Below are positions 1 to 5,688 of a stretch of 9,185 nucleotides of DNA, piece after piece. The notes below the pieces were generated by a model that made no database searches, was not told where the DNA came from, and saw only the letters and a program-made list of their open reading frames with translations. How positions within the stretch are numbered: position 1 is the first letter of the stretch; every line of letters begins with the position of its first letter. Source of the DNA: an uncultured Oscillospiraceae bacterium (lineage in GTDB: Bacteria; Bacillota; Clostridia; Oscillospirales; Acutalibacteraceae); NCBI GenBank assembly GCA_900549675.1, contig URPG01000064.1:1-9185 (forward strand). Reading direction: 5' to 3'. Both the position numbers and the translations under genes were made by a program.

Positions 1-771
1 CATTCCGCCCAATACAACCATGACTAAAATTTCAATAGACATATTATAATCAAAATTGGCGGGTTTTAAAATACCAACGTTGTGTGCATAAATCACACCG
101 GCAATACCGGCAAAGAAAGCTGCAATGACAAAGGCTAAAGTCTTGTAGGTTCCAACCGATATTCCCGTTGCCTGTGCGGCAATAGAATTGTCGCGGATAG
201 CCGAGAGTATACGCCCGTGTCTGGAATGAATTAAATTCCGAATGATAAAGATTACGGCGACGGTCAACAAAAATACGGTCAAGAAATTTGTGGTAGAAGT
301 ATAACGGGGAATTCCGGAAAGTCCCTTGGAACCGCCCACTAGAGGCCAAAAATTTAAAAGTGATTTTACAATCTCACCAAAACCGAGAGTGACAATAGCA
401 AGATAGTCACCTTTTAGCCGTAATACAGGAACACCGATAATCAAGCCCAAAAGAGCCGCGGCTAAACCGCCGACCAGCAGACCTACAGGCAATGCGACAA
501 ACTGGGGCACCTGCCAATGTATAGTCACCAAAGAACTGGCGTAGGCGCCGATAGACATAAAGGCGGCGTGACCTAGAGAGAGTTCTCCTAAAACACCCAC
601 AATTAAACTCAAAGAAACCGCCATAATGACGTTATAGCACATTGGAATAATGATAGATGTGAGCTGTCTTGACAACAAGCCGCTGTTCATAAGGGCTTGT
701 ACAGCAATGTAAATCACAACAACCAGGATGAAAGAAAGGATGTTTTTCTTAGATAATAATTTTCTTTTCAT
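1..771 (-). CDS. livM: Branched-chain amino acid ABC transporter permease LivM (3' end cut off)
   Basis: Inner-membrane permease of a Liv-type importer, which pairs with LivH to form the translocation channel for leucine, isoleucine and valine (family knowledge). Reading the minus strand gives an open frame of 257 residues that runs off the left edge, so the C-terminus is missing (family length is roughly 300-360). Visible LivM hallmarks are LSLGHAAFMSIGAYAS, GDYLAIVTLGFGEI, GGSKGLSGIP and AIRDNSIAAQATGIS, followed by FAGIAGVIYAH, with hydrophobic segments throughout. Two ATG codons are adjacent at 774 and 771. The first overlaps the livH stop (TAATG), but the second lies 5 nt after the GGTG ribosome-binding motif and is better spaced, so I chose it. 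The tight junction means translation is probably coupled to livH. Family and role are secure; the precise substrate is inferred. Confidence 0.93.
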   Translation of the reverse strand, partial: MKRKLLSKKNILSFILVVVIYIAVQALMNSGLLSRQLTSIIIPMCYNVIMAVSLSLIVGVLGELSLGHAAFMSIGAYASSLVTIHWQVPQFVALPVGLLVGGLAAALLGLIIGVPVLRLKGDYLAIVTLGFGEIVKSLLNFWPLVGGSKGLSGIPRYTSTTNFLTVFLLTVAVIFIIRNLIHSRHGRILSAIRDNSIAAQATGISVGTYKTLAFVIAAFFAGIAGVIYAHNVGILKPANFDYNMSIEILVMVVLGGM

Positions 772-773
772 CA

Positions 774-1664
774 TTACACCTTCTCATTCTTCGTTTTACC
801 CATAAGACCGGATGGGCGCACGAGCAAAACAATGACTAATACAGAAAATGAAATAGCATCCGCCAGAGCTGTCGAGATATATCCCTTGCTCAAGCTTTCG
901 ATAAGCCCTAAGAGCAATCCGCCAACCATAGCACCTGGGATAGAACCAATACCGCCTAAAACTGCTGCTACGAAGGCTTTAATACCCGGTAAGGCTCCTA
1001 AAGTAGGCTGTAAAGATTTGTACTGGCTGATAAACAGTAAGCCTGCTACGGCAGCCAGGGCAGAACCAATCGCAAAGGTGATGGAGATTGTTTTGTTAAC
1101 ATTAATGCCCATAAGTTCAGCAGCCCCTTTATCTTCCGATACGGCACGCATGGCAACACCGGTACGGGTACGCTGGATAAAAAAGAGAAGGGCCATCATG
1201 CATACGAAAGTAACCAGTAAGGTGACTAAAGTAATGCCCGAAACAGTTATGTTCCCCAAATGGATAGAGGGAACTTGAATAATTGACGGGAATGGAATGG
1301 GGGTTGCCCCCATGGTAATCAGTACAAAATTTTGCAGGAAATAGCTAACACCGATTGCCGTAATTAAAACCGCTAAAGGCGGAGCAGAGCGCAGTGGCTT
1401 ATACGCCACTTTTTCGATAATCATGCCTAATAAAGCGCATAGGATAATCGTTAAGATAATAACAAAAGGAGTGGGAAGACCCAAATAACCGACTCCTAAT
1501 AGATATAATATGTAAGCACCTACCATGATAATATCACCATGAGCAAAATTTATCATTTTAGCAATGCCATAAACCATGGTATAACCCAATGCAATTAATG
1601 CATAAATTGAACCTGTCAATAGACCGTTAATCAGCTGTTCGATTAAAGCGCTGAATATATCCAT
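774..1664 (-). CDS. livH: Branched-chain amino acid ABC transporter permease LivH
   Basis: Second membrane permease of the importer (296 residues, the usual LivH length). Sequence hallmarks are the N-terminal LINGLLTGSIYALIALG segment, MINFAHGDIIMVGAY at about 37-51, the cytoplasmic stretch RTGVAMRAVSEDKGAAELMGIN that contacts the ATPase subunits, AIGSALAAVAGLLF, the glycine-rich AVLGGIGSIPGAMVGG, and the C-terminal LVRPSGLMG. About eight hydrophobic segments are visible. The ATG at 1664 is preceded by GAGGTG with a 6-nt gap, which supports this start. It follows the binding-protein gene after 145 bp containing a hairpin, and directly precedes livM, so it belongs to the same transcript. A 148-codon reading frame on the opposite strand inside it is a compositional shadow. 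Confidence 0.95.
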   Translation of the reverse strand: MDIFSALIEQLINGLLTGSIYALIALGYTMVYGIAKMINFAHGDIIMVGAYILYLLGVGYLGLPTPFVIILTIILCALLGMIIEKVAYKPLRSAPPLAVLITAIGVSYFLQNFVLITMGATPIPFPSIIQVPSIHLGNITVSGITLVTLLVTFVCMMALLFFIQRTRTGVAMRAVSEDKGAAELMGINVNKTISITFAIGSALAAVAGLLFISQYKSLQPTLGALPGIKAFVAAVLGGIGSIPGAMVGGLLLGLIESLSKGYISTALADAISFSVLVIVLLVRPSGLMGKTKNEKV

Positions 1665-1733
1665 TTTCTACACCTCACTTCATTAAATTCCCCAACCACA
1701 AATACCTTAGGTTATTTCTATATTTGAAAAGGA

Positions 1734-1759
1734 AAGGAGGCAGAGATATCTGCCTCCTT
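1734..1759 (-). terminator. Hairpin between binding-protein gene and livH, likely partial terminator or RNA-stabilising stem
   Basis: A perfect 11-bp inverted repeat, AAGGAGGCAGA and TCTGCCTCCTT, encloses a 4-nt loop. In the minus-strand transcript the stem is followed by a T-rich stretch (TTTCCTTTTC), the layout of an intrinsic terminator acting only in that direction. The plus-strand side continues into GGCGCTCGG, with no T tract. It lies after the binding-protein stop and 70 bp before the livH start, where many Liv-type operons have a leaky terminator or a 3'-protecting stem that keeps the binding protein in excess over the membrane subunits. The structure is seen; partial readthrough is inferred because livH has no obvious promoter of its own. 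Confidence 0.7.
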
Positions 1760-1809
1760 GGCGCTCGGCCGGTGCGGTCAAGGCACTATCCTTTTGCACG
1801 GTATAACTT

Positions 1810-3042
1810 TTATGCGTAAATATATATTCCGTTTTCGATTTTAATAAATCTTACTTCTTTTTTAGCAGCACCTGATTTATCAAAAGAAATGTCATCACCG
1901 GTTAAGCCGTGGACATTTATTTCAGTCATAGAAGCAATGAGAGCTTCACTTTCGATAGAGCCAGCTTTTTCCATAACAGCTTTAAAAGCATAGATACAGT
2001 CATATGCATCTGCGGCAAACTGATCCGGAACAGCCTTATAAGCAGCGTCATAAGCTTCAACAAAAGATTTGATATGAGGTTCATCAACATAGGCTGAGAA
2101 AGGAGCGGAGAAAATAGCGCCTTCAACAGTTTCTTTGTCTGTTACTGTACCTAAAACACCATCCCAGCCGTCAGAACCGATGAAAGGCAGGGTCAAGCCT
2201 TTTTCAGCGGCTTTTCTTGGGGGATAAGGGGGGTTTTTGGTTGTTGCCATGGTGATATAGGTGGCTTCTTGGTAATAAGCAGGAACATAAATGATTTCTG
2301 CATCTGTTCCTTTAATTTTGGTTAACTGACTGCTAAAGTCCATATCACCGTCAGCAAAAGCTTCAGAGGCAACGACAGTACCTCCGAGTTTGGTAACTTC
2401 GGCCTCAAAAGCTTCACGCAGGCCGGTTGAATAATCACTGGAATTGTTATAAATTACAGCTACTTTCTTTTTATTCAAGGTATTTACCATGTAATCAGCC
2501 ATGGCAACACCTTGCTCTGGGTCAGAAAAACAAATACGGAAAGCATTGTCGTTTTTGATGGCAGCCTCTGCGGAAGCAGAGGGAGTGAGCTGTAAAATGC
2601 CGTCAGCATAGGTGGAATCCGCAATGGCAATGCTGGAACCGGAAGTAACAGCACCCATGAGTACGTTGGCACCTTGATCCATCACAGCACTGTATGCTTG
2701 CAGCGCTTTATCTTCCGTAGCCTCATCATCTTCAAAAATCAATTCAAAAGTATAGGTCTTATCACCTACTGTTACGCCGCCCGCATCATTAATTTCTTTA
2801 ATAGCGATTTCAGCGCCTTGTTTTACGGAAGTGCCATAAGCGGCGGCAGGACCTGTCAGCGGACCAATAGCACCGATTTTAAAAACCTCTGTGTTTTTTG
2901 GTGATTCCGCAGCGGTAGAAGTGCCTGCACTTTCAGGTTTACTATCGCCGGAAGAAATGTTTTTCTGCGTATCATTGCCGCAAGAAGCTAAAACAGCAAC
3001 AATGGTTAAAGTAGCTAACATACTGCTAATAATCTTTTTCAT
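1810..3042 (-). CDS. livJ: Branched-chain amino acid ABC transporter substrate-binding lipoprotein (LivJ-like)
   Basis: Extracytoplasmic solute-binding protein that delivers branched-chain amino acids to LivHM. It opens with a lipoprotein signal peptide: two lysines, a hydrophobic core and the lipobox LASC with the lipidated Cys at residue 21, then a Ser/Thr/Asp-rich linker to about 50. The periplasmic-binding type I fold follows: FKIGAIGPLTGPAAAYG (54-70), GAEIAIKEINDAGGV, the ligand-pocket region AVTSGSSIAIAD, LTPSASAEA, FRICFSDPEQG, VAVIYNNSSDYSTGL, FIGSDGWDG, and near the end QFAADAYDCIYAFKAVME. The ATG at 3042 has AGGAGGT 8 nt upstream. Residues 265-275 (MATTKNPPYPP) look like an insertion in the helix between YYQEATYIT and RKAAEKGL, because family members I know align there without a gap. 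At 410 residues it is slightly long. Ligand specificity is inferred from the neighbours. Confidence 0.92.
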   Translation of the reverse strand: MKKIISSMLATLTIVAVLASCGNDTQKNISSGDSKPESAGTSTAAESPKNTEVFKIGAIGPLTGPAAAYGTSVKQGAEIAIKEINDAGGVTVGDKTYTFELIFEDDEATEDKALQAYSAVMDQGANVLMGAVTSGSSIAIADSTYADGILQLTPSASAEAAIKNDNAFRICFSDPEQGVAMADYMVNTLNKKKVAVIYNNSSDYSTGLREAFEAEVTKLGGTVVASEAFADGDMDFSSQLTKIKGTDAEIIYVPAYYQEATYITMATTKNPPYPPRKAAEKGLTLPFIGSDGWDGVLGTVTDKETVEGAIFSAPFSAYVDEPHIKSFVEAYDAAYKAVPDQFAADAYDCIYAFKAVMEKAGSIESEALIASMTEINVHGLTGDDISFDKSGAAKKEVRFIKIENGIYIYA

Positions 3043-3137
3043 TATTTCTTACCTCCTAATAAAGTAAATTGGGACTGTATCCAAATTATTGAGTTACCGT
3101 GCAAACATCTTCTTTTTTCTATCAGTATAGAAGATAA

Positions 3138-3163
3138 CAAGATACATCTTGAAAGTTATTATA
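3138..3163 (-). promoter_or_regulatory. Candidate promoter of the liv operon with a palindrome at the start site
   Basis: On the minus strand a perfect TATAAT occupies 3163-3158. No good -35 box lies 16-18 bp upstream (AAGCAA at the 17-bp position) and there is no TGn extension, so this would need an activator or is a weak call. Just downstream, across the expected transcription start, lies the palindrome CAAGAT-GT-ATCTTG (3138-3151), flanked by GTTAT/ATAAC arms in imperfect register. It could be an operator or a 5' hairpin. The resulting leader would be about 110 nt to the AGGAGGT of the binding-protein gene. Confidence 0.35.
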
Positions 3164-3216
3164 CTACAAATAGAGCCATCTTGCTTTTCTTTTTATCGTT
3201 TTTTTGTATTTTCGTC

Positions 3217-3257
3217 ACAATAACTTATTATCATGAAAAAATCATTCTTGTTATTGT
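3217..3257. repeat. Inverted repeat with 8-bp arms in the divergent intergenic region
   Basis: ACAATAAC at 3217-3224 is exactly mirrored by GTTATTGT at 3250-3257, with 25 bp between the arms. It is placed roughly midway between the two candidate promoters. No T-run follows either arm, so it is not a terminator. In such AT-rich DNA, chance occurrence cannot be excluded. Confidence 0.35.
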
Positions 3258-3290
3258 ATAATTTATGCTAATGCGATTTATCTTTTCTGT

Positions 3291-3318
3291 TTTAAATTTC
3301 TTGAAACTGCTATATAAT
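3291..3318 (+). promoter_or_regulatory. Possible upstream galE promoter (P1)
   Basis: A perfect TATAAT at 3313-3318 has TTTAAA 16 bp upstream at 3291-3296 (4 of 6 matches to TTGACA). It is weaker than the element at 3330-3358 and could act in tandem with it. Confidence 0.35.
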
Positions 3319-3327
3319 GTGGAACGG

Positions 3328-3342
3328 GATTGAATTTCAATC
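3328..3342. promoter_or_regulatory. Candidate operator: 15-bp dyad over the galE -35 box
   Basis: GATTGAA-T-TTCAATC is a perfect dyad with 7-bp arms around one central base. As RNA it would give only a 5-bp stem and has no T-tract, so a DNA-binding site is more plausible than a terminator. I do not recognise it as a specific regulator's consensus; a LacI/GalR-type site would usually have a central CG. Confidence 0.4.
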
Positions 3343-3358
3343 AAAAAAGTAATATAAT
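3330..3358 (+). promoter_or_regulatory. Best sigma-A-type promoter for the galE operon (P2)
   Basis: TTGAAT (3330-3335), a 17-bp spacer and a perfect TATAAT (3353-3358) form a near-ideal vegetative promoter. Transcription would start near 3365, about 40 nt before the galE ATG. The -35 box is embedded in a 15-bp dyad (3328-3342), so occupancy of that dyad by a repressor would block polymerase. Confidence 0.6.
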
Positions 3359-3406
3359 ATGATTTCAAAATATAATAAAATATATGTTTATGGAAGGGGT
3401 ATTCAA

Positions 3407-4423
3407 ATGAAAGTTCTTGTAACAGGCGGTGCCGGATATATTGCCAGCCATACCTCAGTTGTTTTGCTTGAACAAGGCCATGAGGTGGTAATTGCAGATA
3501 ACCTATCCAATAGTAAAAGAGCAGCCGTGAGCCGTATTGAACAAATCAGCGGTAAAAAAGTGACTTTTTATCAAGAGGATGTTACCCAAAAAGATGCATT
3601 GGTTAAAATCTTTTCTTCTGAAAAAATTGATGCCGTCATTCATTTTGCCGCTTTAAAAGCAGTAGGAGAATCGGTCGCAAAACCGCTGGAATATTATCAA
3701 AATAACTTGGTTTCTACTCTTGTATTGTTAGAAGTAATGAGAGATTTTAAAGTCAATAACTTTGTTTTCAGTTCTTCCGCTACGGTATATGGAGATCCGG
3801 CAAGTGTACCGATTCGTGAAGATTTCCCCCTTTCTACCACTAATCCCTATGGTACTACAAAATTGTTTATTGAGAGAATTTTGATGGATTATGCTAAAGC
3901 AAATTCAGATTTTAACCCGGTGATTCTGCGCTATTTTAATCCGATTGGAGCTCATAAAAGCGGAGATTTAGGGGAGAATCCAAATGGAATTCCCAATAAT
4001 TTAGTTCCGTATATCGCACAAGTTGCTATCGGCAAGCTAAAGGAACTCAGCGTGTTTGGCAATGATTATCCGACTCCTGACGGAACAGGCGTGAGAGATT
4101 ATATTCATGTAATGGATTTGGCAGAGGGGCATGTAGCCGCCTTGCAGCTGTTTGAAAAAGAAAAGAACTGTGGTTTGAAAATTTACAATTTAGGCAGTGG
4201 AGAGGGTTACTCTGTACTTGAAATTGTAAAAGCTTTTTCTAAAGTTGTCGGCAGAGAAATTCCATATCGCATTCAAGAAAGACGGCCCGGTGATATTGCG
4301 GAATGTTATGCTGACCCCACCAAAGCATATCGGGAGCTTGGCTGGAAAGTAAAGCGCTCCTTGACAGAAATGTGTGAAGATACTTGGAGATGGCAGGAGA
4401 AAAATCCGAATGGATTGGAATAA
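3407..4423 (+). CDS. galE: UDP-glucose 4-epimerase GalE
   Basis: Cytoplasmic extended short-chain dehydrogenase that interconverts UDP-glucose and UDP-galactose with bound NAD, the last Leloir step and a source of UDP-Gal for glycans. I start it at ATG 3407, giving 338 residues, the standard length. GGAAGGGG lies 7 nt upstream, whereas an in-frame ATG at 3359 has no ribosome binding site and overlaps the -10 box. Motifs: NAD-binding GGAGYIASH (7-15), DNLSNS (31-36), DV (58-59), HFAALKAVGES (79-89), SSSATVYG with catalytic Ser124, Tyr148-xxx-Lys152, RYFNPIGAH (185-193), and RRPGDIAECYADP. The third glycine of GxxGxxG is Ala13. Cys300 occupies the E. coli Tyr299 gatekeeper position, as in enzymes that also epimerise UDP-GlcNAc. 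It heads the plus-strand operon. Confidence 0.97.
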   Translation: MKVLVTGGAGYIASHTSVVLLEQGHEVVIADNLSNSKRAAVSRIEQISGKKVTFYQEDVTQKDALVKIFSSEKIDAVIHFAALKAVGESVAKPLEYYQNNLVSTLVLLEVMRDFKVNNFVFSSSATVYGDPASVPIREDFPLSTTNPYGTTKLFIERILMDYAKANSDFNPVILRYFNPIGAHKSGDLGENPNGIPNNLVPYIAQVAIGKLKELSVFGNDYPTPDGTGVRDYIHVMDLAEGHVAALQLFEKEKNCGLKIYNLGSGEGYSVLEIVKAFSKVVGREIPYRIQERRPGDIAECYADPTKAYRELGWKVKRSLTEMCEDTWRWQEKNPNGLE

Positions 4424-4982
4424 ATATCGGTTGGTGTTGGCATCTTCTTCAACAAGCCGCAAGCTGTTGTTTGAACAAGTCAAAATTCCGTTTACGATTC
4501 GGGTATCCGGTGTGGATGAAACGGTTCCGAAGGACTTCTCACCTCGGCAAGTTGTTACTGCCCTTGCCAAACGAAAGGCAACTGCTGTGTTTGCGGGCGA
4601 AAATGAGATTGTTGTAGGGGCTGATTCGGTAGTTTCGATTGACAATCAAATTTTAGGTAAACCCAAAGATTATGAACACGCAAAAGAGATGCTGCGGCTT
4701 CTTTCCGGTCGCACTCATGAAATTTTTACGGGTGTTTGTATTCGGTATCAAGAACAGGAAGAAGTTTTCGCCCAAATGACAGAAGTGACTTTTTATCCGT
4801 TAACTACAGAAGAAATTGAAGAATATGTAGCTACCGGAGAACCTTTTGGTAAGGCGGGTTCTTATGGAATAGAAAGCCGAGGGGTTCAGTTGATTCAGTC
4901 GATACACGGTGATTATGCCAATGTGGTGGGAATTCCTATTGCCGAAACTCTGAGAAAAATAAAAAAATTAACAAATTCATGA
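4410..4982 (+). CDS. maf: Maf-family nucleoside triphosphate pyrophosphatase
   Basis: Maf proteins hydrolyse non-canonical or selected nucleoside triphosphates to the monophosphate and pyrophosphate, and overexpression in Bacillus affects septum formation. This 190-residue protein has the full family length: phosphate-binding LASSSTSRKLL (10-20), GADSVVSIDNQILGKP with catalytic-type Asp72, MLRLLSGRTHEIFTGV, and the C-terminal signature KAGSYGIESRGVQLIQ...GDYANVVGIP. That last motif resembles the dTTP/UTP-type (YhdE) branch rather than the 7-methyl-GTP-type YceF branch. The usual SPRR is altered to STSR. I use ATG 4410 because AGGAGA lies 9 nt upstream; a GTG at 4374 would extend it but has no comparable site. 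It overlaps the galE end by 14 bp, so the two are translationally coupled. Confidence 0.94.
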   Translation: MDWNKYRLVLASSSTSRKLLFEQVKIPFTIRVSGVDETVPKDFSPRQVVTALAKRKATAVFAGENEIVVGADSVVSIDNQILGKPKDYEHAKEMLRLLSGRTHEIFTGVCIRYQEQEEVFAQMTEVTFYPLTTEEIEEYVATGEPFGKAGSYGIESRGVQLIQSIHGDYANVVGIPIAETLRKIKKLTNS

Positions 4983-5008
4983 GTAGCAAAATCATCTTTT
5001 TCACGTAG
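4979..5008 (+). other. Putative 9-codon minicistron overlapping the maf stop (ATGA)
   Basis: An ATG at 4979 shares ATGA with the maf TGA stop and encodes MSSKIIFFT followed by TAG at 5006. There is no clear ribosome binding site, so it would depend on ribosomes that have just finished maf. Its reading runs exactly through the 5' arm of the stem that hides the yunB ribosome binding site, and its stop codon falls in the loop. The peptide itself has no recognisable function. Such short frames are common by chance; the position is what makes it notable. Confidence 0.25.
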
Positions 5009-5027
5009 TATAGAAAGAGGTGATTTT
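4988..5027 (+). promoter_or_regulatory. Stem-loop sequestering the yunB ribosome binding site
   Basis: AAAATCATCTTTTTC (4988-5002) can pair along its whole length with GAAAGAGGTGATTTT (5013-5027): 13 Watson-Crick and 2 G-U pairs, with a 10-nt loop. The 3' arm contains the complete Shine-Dalgarno AAAGAGGTGA and ends at the base before the yunB ATG. The 5' arm begins 5 nt after the maf stop, so a terminating or reinitiating ribosome would open it. It has no U-tract beyond the stem and a low-GC stem, so terminator function is unlikely. The structure follows directly from the sequence; a regulatory role is inferred. Confidence 0.55.
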
Positions 5028-5672
5028 ATGCATTCTATAACAAGAGGAAGACCAATCTTTGCGCCCCGATACCGAGTAAAAAGAACAGCGAAAAGCAGGA
5101 TAAAGAGAATTTTTATTTTTGTTGTTGCTCTGCTTGTCAGTTTTACTTTTTTGTCTGAATGGGCACTTTCTTCCATTTCTGATGAATTAATTTCCCACAC
5201 GATCCAAGAATACATAGAACGAAGAATTAATAAGACAATTGCTGACATAAAGGTATCTGATGAATTGCTGAACATAAGCCGGGATGATTCGGGCAAAATA
5301 ATATCAGCCACAGCTGATACACAAAAAATGAATGTCCTAAAAACCGATTTAACAGCCGCTTTAACGAAGGAATTAAAAGGAAAAGCAAAAACCACTATTC
5401 CTTTTGGCAGTATCACCGATATAAAGGTTTTTAACGGCAGAGGATTCCCGGTTCCATTAAAAATCAATTTGGAGGGTGCGGCACAGGTTTCTTTTCAAAC
5501 AGAATTTCTTTCTGCCGGCATTAACCAAAGCTGTTATCGAGTTACCTTATTGGTGAATTATTCTGTCTATTCGCAGTCGAAAAATTTTGCTGCCACCATT
5601 CAAGACAGCACCAGCTATATGATTAGTGAAACCATTATAGTTGGGAACGTACCACAATTTATTACAAAATGA
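5028..5672 (+). CDS. yunB: Sporulation protein YunB
   Basis: Homologue of Bacillus subtilis YunB, a membrane-anchored protein made during sporulation (sigma-E regulon there) and needed for efficient spore formation; its molecular activity is not established. The 214-residue product has a basic N-terminus (1-27), one membrane segment at about 28-47, and an extracytoplasmic region with the family's conserved blocks: IISATADTQKMN (91-102), IPFGSITDIKVFNGRGFPVP (124-143), SAGINQS (162-168) and the terminal ETIIVGNVPQFI (201-212). AAAGAGGTGA precedes ATG 5028 at normal spacing, but the site is buried in the stem-loop at 4988-5027. I found no convincing sigma-E promoter in the 45 bp after maf. Its place between maf and ligA suggests cotranscription with housekeeping genes, with timing set at translation or by an unseen promoter. 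Confidence 0.92.
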   Translation: MHSITRGRPIFAPRYRVKRTAKSRIKRIFIFVVALLVSFTFLSEWALSSISDELISHTIQEYIERRINKTIADIKVSDELLNISRDDSGKIISATADTQKMNVLKTDLTAALTKELKGKAKTTIPFGSITDIKVFNGRGFPVPLKINLEGAAQVSFQTEFLSAGINQSCYRVTLLVNYSVYSQSKNFAATIQDSTSYMISETIIVGNVPQFITK

Positions 5673-5688
5673 CGTAAAGAGGAGTTCT

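Larger units (their letters stand above)
3043..3406. other. Divergent intergenic region between the liv operon and galE operon
   Basis: This 364-bp AT-rich stretch separates two divergent transcription units and holds no convincing coding sequence. It contains a perfect -10 hexamer for the minus direction with a palindrome at the expected start, an 8-bp inverted repeat with a wide spacer in the middle, and tandem promoter-like elements plus a 15-bp dyad facing galE. I found no T-box, SAM, lysine or other riboswitch core that I recognise, and no tRNA. Confidence 0.7.

Noticed and set aside
832..1278. 148-codon open frame on the plus strand inside livH
   Set aside because: Antisense to a clear LivH, has no ribosome binding site, and its predicted product looks like the low-complexity shadow of a membrane protein gene.
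1760..1806. GC-richer segment after the binding-protein gene as an insertion or repeat element
   Set aside because: Only short imperfect pairings (GTGC/GCAC with a bulge), no second copy in the window, and no terminal repeats or target duplication.
3043..3157. T-box or amino-acid riboswitch in the binding-protein leader
   Set aside because: No T-box bulge sequence or terminator/antiterminator pair; only short imperfect stems.
3295..3309. CodY-like box (AATTTCTTGAAACTG) as amino-acid control of the liv operon
   Set aside because: Four mismatches to the 15-mer consensus in AT-rich DNA, and about 130 bp or more from the candidate liv promoter; too weak without a genome-wide score.
3359..3406. 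ATG at 3359 as galE start, adding 16 residues
   Set aside because: No ribosome binding site, it abuts the -10 box, and the extension is not GalE-like; ATG 3407 has GGAAGGGG at good spacing.
4983..5012. Sigma-E promoter for yunB after maf
   Set aside because: CGTAGTAT faintly resembles a -10 but matches poorly and has no suitable -35; not reported as a feature.
4988..5027. The maf-yunB stem as an intrinsic terminator
   Set aside because: Low-GC stem and no U-tract after it; the terminal TTTT is inside the stem and the yunB ATG follows directly.
5641..5688. TTG at 5641 as ligA start
   Set aside because: It overlaps the yunB end, lacks a ribosome binding site, and the extra residues are not LigA-like; ATG 5689 follows GAGGAG.
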